From Clostridiales bacterium (GTDB lineage Bacteria; Bacillota_A; Clostridia; Christensenellales; Aristaeellaceae): DNA of 6,493 bases. Location: contig JAAYZL010000237.1 of assembly GCA_012514855.1 (NCBI GenBank), positions 1 through 6,493 of the forward strand. The letters run 5' to 3'. The translations under genes and the position numbers were made by a program. Below, piece after piece: positions 5,611 to 6,493 of this stretch. Each line of letters begins with the position of its first letter. The first letter of the stretch is position 1. Under the pieces are notes generated by a model. That model was not told where the DNA came from and did not search any database. It was given only the letters and a program-made list of their open reading frames with translations.

Positions 5611-5636
5611 AGGGTTCCAGCAGACGCTGGAACCCT
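5611..5636. repeat. Terminal 26-bp palindrome, right copy
   Basis: Identical to 5359-5384: AGGGTTCCAGC (5611-5621), loop AGAC (5622-5625), GCTGGAACCCT (5626-5636). The bases just inside (CTG before this copy, CAG after the left copy) extend the inverted symmetry of the element, while the loops keep the same orientation. Confidence 0.9.
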
Positions 5637-5644
5637 TGTAGCTG

Positions 5645-5654
5645 CGCATTCTCC
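5645..5654 (+). repeat. Right copy of 10-bp direct repeat (candidate target-site duplication)
   Basis: Second CGCATTCTCC, 8 bp beyond the right terminal palindrome. It matches 5341-5350 exactly, and the match stops at both ends. Confidence 0.4.
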
Positions 5655-5657
5655 CGC

Positions 5658-5729
5658 GCCCTTTGAAGGGCATGGTCGAGGCATCCTTCGGGATGGCGGG
5701 AACTTCCGGTACAGTCCTTTCGTTCCCGC
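5658..5729 (-). repeat. Three further hairpins downstream of the corrinoid gene
   Basis: GCGGGAAC/GTTCCCGC (5696-5703 with 5722-5729, 18-nt loop), CATCC/GGATG (5682-5686 with 5691-5695, TTCG loop) and GCCCTT/AAGGGC (5658-5663 with 5666-5671). They follow the corrinoid gene stop on the minus strand and may protect the mRNA 3' end or help termination. None is followed by a T tract, so a standard Rho-independent terminator is not evident. They may belong to the same class of repeat as the array next to them. Confidence 0.5.
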
Positions 5730-5754
5730 GGTGAAAGCCCTCCGGGACGGAAAC

Positions 5755-6387
5755 TTACGCCACGAACTGCGCCGCCACTTCCGCCGCGCTGGCCGCATCC
5801 GGAGTATAGGCATCCGCGCCAATGTTCTTGCAGAAGTTTTCCGTCACCGGGGCCCCGCCCACCATAATCTTCACCTGGCCGCGAATCCCTGCGGCCTGGG
5901 CCGCCTTGACCACCTCTCCCATCACGCCCATGGTGGTGGTGAGCAGCGCGGAGCAGCAGATGATTTGGCAGCTTTGCGCCTGGGCCGCCCGGATAAAGGC
6001 CTCCGGTTCCACGTCCGTGCCCAGGTCCACCACCTCAAAGCCCTTGCCCTCCAGCATCATCTTCACAAGGTTCTTGCCGATGTCATGAAGATCCCCCCGA
6101 ACCGTTCCGATGCACACTTTCCCAAGGGCCTTCACACCCGCCTCGGCCAGCAGAGGCTTGAGCAGCGCAGCCCCCTGGTTCATGGCCCGGGCGGCCACCA
6201 GCACCTCCGGCACGAACACCTCGTTGTTTTTGAACTTTTCTCCAATCGCGCTCATGCCCGCGAGCAAGCCCTGGTCCAGAATGTCCCTCACGGGAACCCC
6301 TTCCTCGATGGCCTGCTGCACCAGCGCTTTCACATCCTTGGCCCGTCCCTTTTGCAGCAATGCGGCGATATTGTCAAGCAGCTCCAT
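5755..6387 (-). CDS. Corrinoid protein, methyl carrier (MtmC/MtbC/MttC family)
   Basis: A 210-residue cytoplasmic cobalamin-binding protein. In known systems it accepts a methyl group from a substrate-specific methyltransferase onto its cobalt and passes it to a second methyltransferase. Residues 1-88 form the helical B12-binding cap domain (FKNNEVFVPEVLVAARAMN near 52-70 is typical). Residues 89-210 form the Rossmann-like B12-binding domain with the base-off/His-on motif GDLHDIGKN at 98-106 (D99, H101, G104), SALLTTTM near 146-153 and GGAPVTENFCKNIGADAY near 177-194. All key residues are intact and the length is normal. The start is the ATG at 6387, with AGGGAGG (6394-6400) 6 nt upstream; an ATG at 6393 directly touches that site and is unlikely. 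The upstream permease gene ends inside the ribosome binding site, so the two are co-transcribed. The methyl donor is unknown; methylamines, betaines, methanol and methoxylated compounds are possible. Confidence 0.92.
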   Translation of the reverse strand: MELLDNIAALLQKGRAKDVKALVQQAIEEGVPVRDILDQGLLAGMSAIGEKFKNNEVFVPEVLVAARAMNQGAALLKPLLAEAGVKALGKVCIGTVRGDLHDIGKNLVKMMLEGKGFEVVDLGTDVEPEAFIRAAQAQSCQIICCSALLTTTMGVMGEVVKAAQAAGIRGQVKIMVGGAPVTENFCKNIGADAYTPDAASAAEVAAQFVA

Positions 6388-6398
6388 ATGCATCCTCC

Positions 6399-6493
6399 CT
6401 AAATCCGTTTTCTGGTCATATAGGTATTGAACATCACCGCGAAGAACATCAGCGCGCCGTTGATGACGTATTGCAGATACTCATTGACGTTCA
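6399..6493 (-). CDS. ABC transporter permease (RbsC-like), C-terminal fragment at window edge
   Basis: The last 30 codons before a TAG at 6399-6401 read NVNEYLQYVINGALMFFAVM and then FNTYMTRKRI; the 5' part lies outside the window. The pattern of Y-x-Q-x-x-I-x-G followed by a hydrophobic segment and a basic tail matches the C-termini of CUT2/BPD_transp_2 permeases; compare YYQQIITG near the end of the other permease in this window. The assignment rests on this short tail only. The stop codon overlaps the ribosome binding site of the corrinoid gene, which ties a transporter to corrinoid metabolism. Confidence 0.62.
   Translation of the reverse strand, partial: NVNEYLQYVINGALMFFAVMFNTYMTRKRI

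Larger units (their letters stand above)
5351..5644. mobile_element. Putative non-autonomous hairpin-array element (MITE-like)
   Basis: A gene-free stretch of about 294 bp bounded by a 10-bp direct repeat and, 8 bp inside that on both sides, by identical 26-bp palindromes. Between them lie six further hairpins: 5386-5410, 5417-5436, 5445-5486, 5493-5511, 5516-5536 and 5549-5572. Just inside the end palindromes, TCGACAAAGTC (5392-5402) and GACTTTGTTGA (5594-5604) form an imperfect long-range inverted repeat, giving a symmetric outline like terminal inverted repeats. No transposase or other credible reading frame is inside; short open frames here lack ribosome binding sites and run through the palindromes. 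Alternatives are a REP/BIME-like dispersed repeat or the template of a structured RNA. No family name can be given from the sequence alone. Confidence 0.5.

Noticed and set aside
5359..5636. CRISPR array suggested by two identical palindromic repeats
   Set aside because: Only two copies, 226 bp apart, with other hairpins between them and no regular spacers or cas genes.
5696..5729. Rho-independent terminator of the corrinoid gene
   Set aside because: The stem is perfect but its loop is 18 nt and no T tract follows on the minus strand; kept only as a hairpin.
5409..5822. Minus-strand open frame of 137 codons across the hairpin array
   Set aside because: It begins inside the corrinoid gene, overlapping its end in another frame, and its sequence just reads through the palindromes; no initiation signal.
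5269..6402. 377-codon plus-strand open frame across the hairpin element and antisense to the corrinoid gene
   Set aside because: It runs through several perfect palindromes and is then a shadow of the corrinoid gene; no ribosome binding site or domain.

Overview
The window looks like chromosomal DNA from a GC-rich bacterium. Strong GGAGG-type ribosome binding sites, near-consensus sigma-70/sigma-A promoters, a DeoR-type regulator next to a CUT2 sugar transporter, and a corrinoid protein together suggest an anaerobic Firmicute of the Clostridia group. That placement is inference; no marker gene fixes it. Every convincing gene lies on the minus strand, so gene order is read from high to low coordinates.

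Right end (6493 to 5755): the last 30 codons of an RbsC-like ABC permease run into a complete corrinoid (B12-binding) methyl-carrier protein. The permease stop codon lies inside the ribosome binding site of the corrinoid gene, so the two are one operon. This suggests import of a methylated compound coupled to corrinoid-dependent demethylation, but no methyltransferase is visible in the window.

Middle-right (about 5754 to 5226): no gene. It holds eight closely packed hairpins between 5359 and 5636. The first and last are identical 26-bp palindromes, and the block is flanked at equal distance by a 10-bp direct repeat (5341-5350 and 5645-5654). This looks like a small non-autonomous mobile element or a dispersed structured repeat, and it is the most unusual object here.

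Left two thirds (5225 to 568): a sugar-import locus. A DeoR/GlpR-family repressor (GTG start, own promoter, candidate operators) is followed by a perfect TTGACA-17-TATAAT promoter. That promoter drives a two-domain ABC ATPase, an RbsC-like permease and a periplasmic-binding-protein-type sugar receptor, and a hairpin terminator lies after the receptor gene. The promoter corrects the ATPase start to 4171. A hairpin sits just upstream of the receptor gene and may raise its expression.

Left end (503 to 1): the N-terminal 167 residues of a cupin-type (archaeal-type) glucose-6-phosphate isomerase, cut by the window edge. It probably isomerises the phosphorylated form of the imported sugar. The likely logic is that the DeoR protein senses a sugar phosphate, derepresses the transporter, and the isomerase passes the phosphosugar into central metabolism. 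The actual sugar cannot be read from the sequence.
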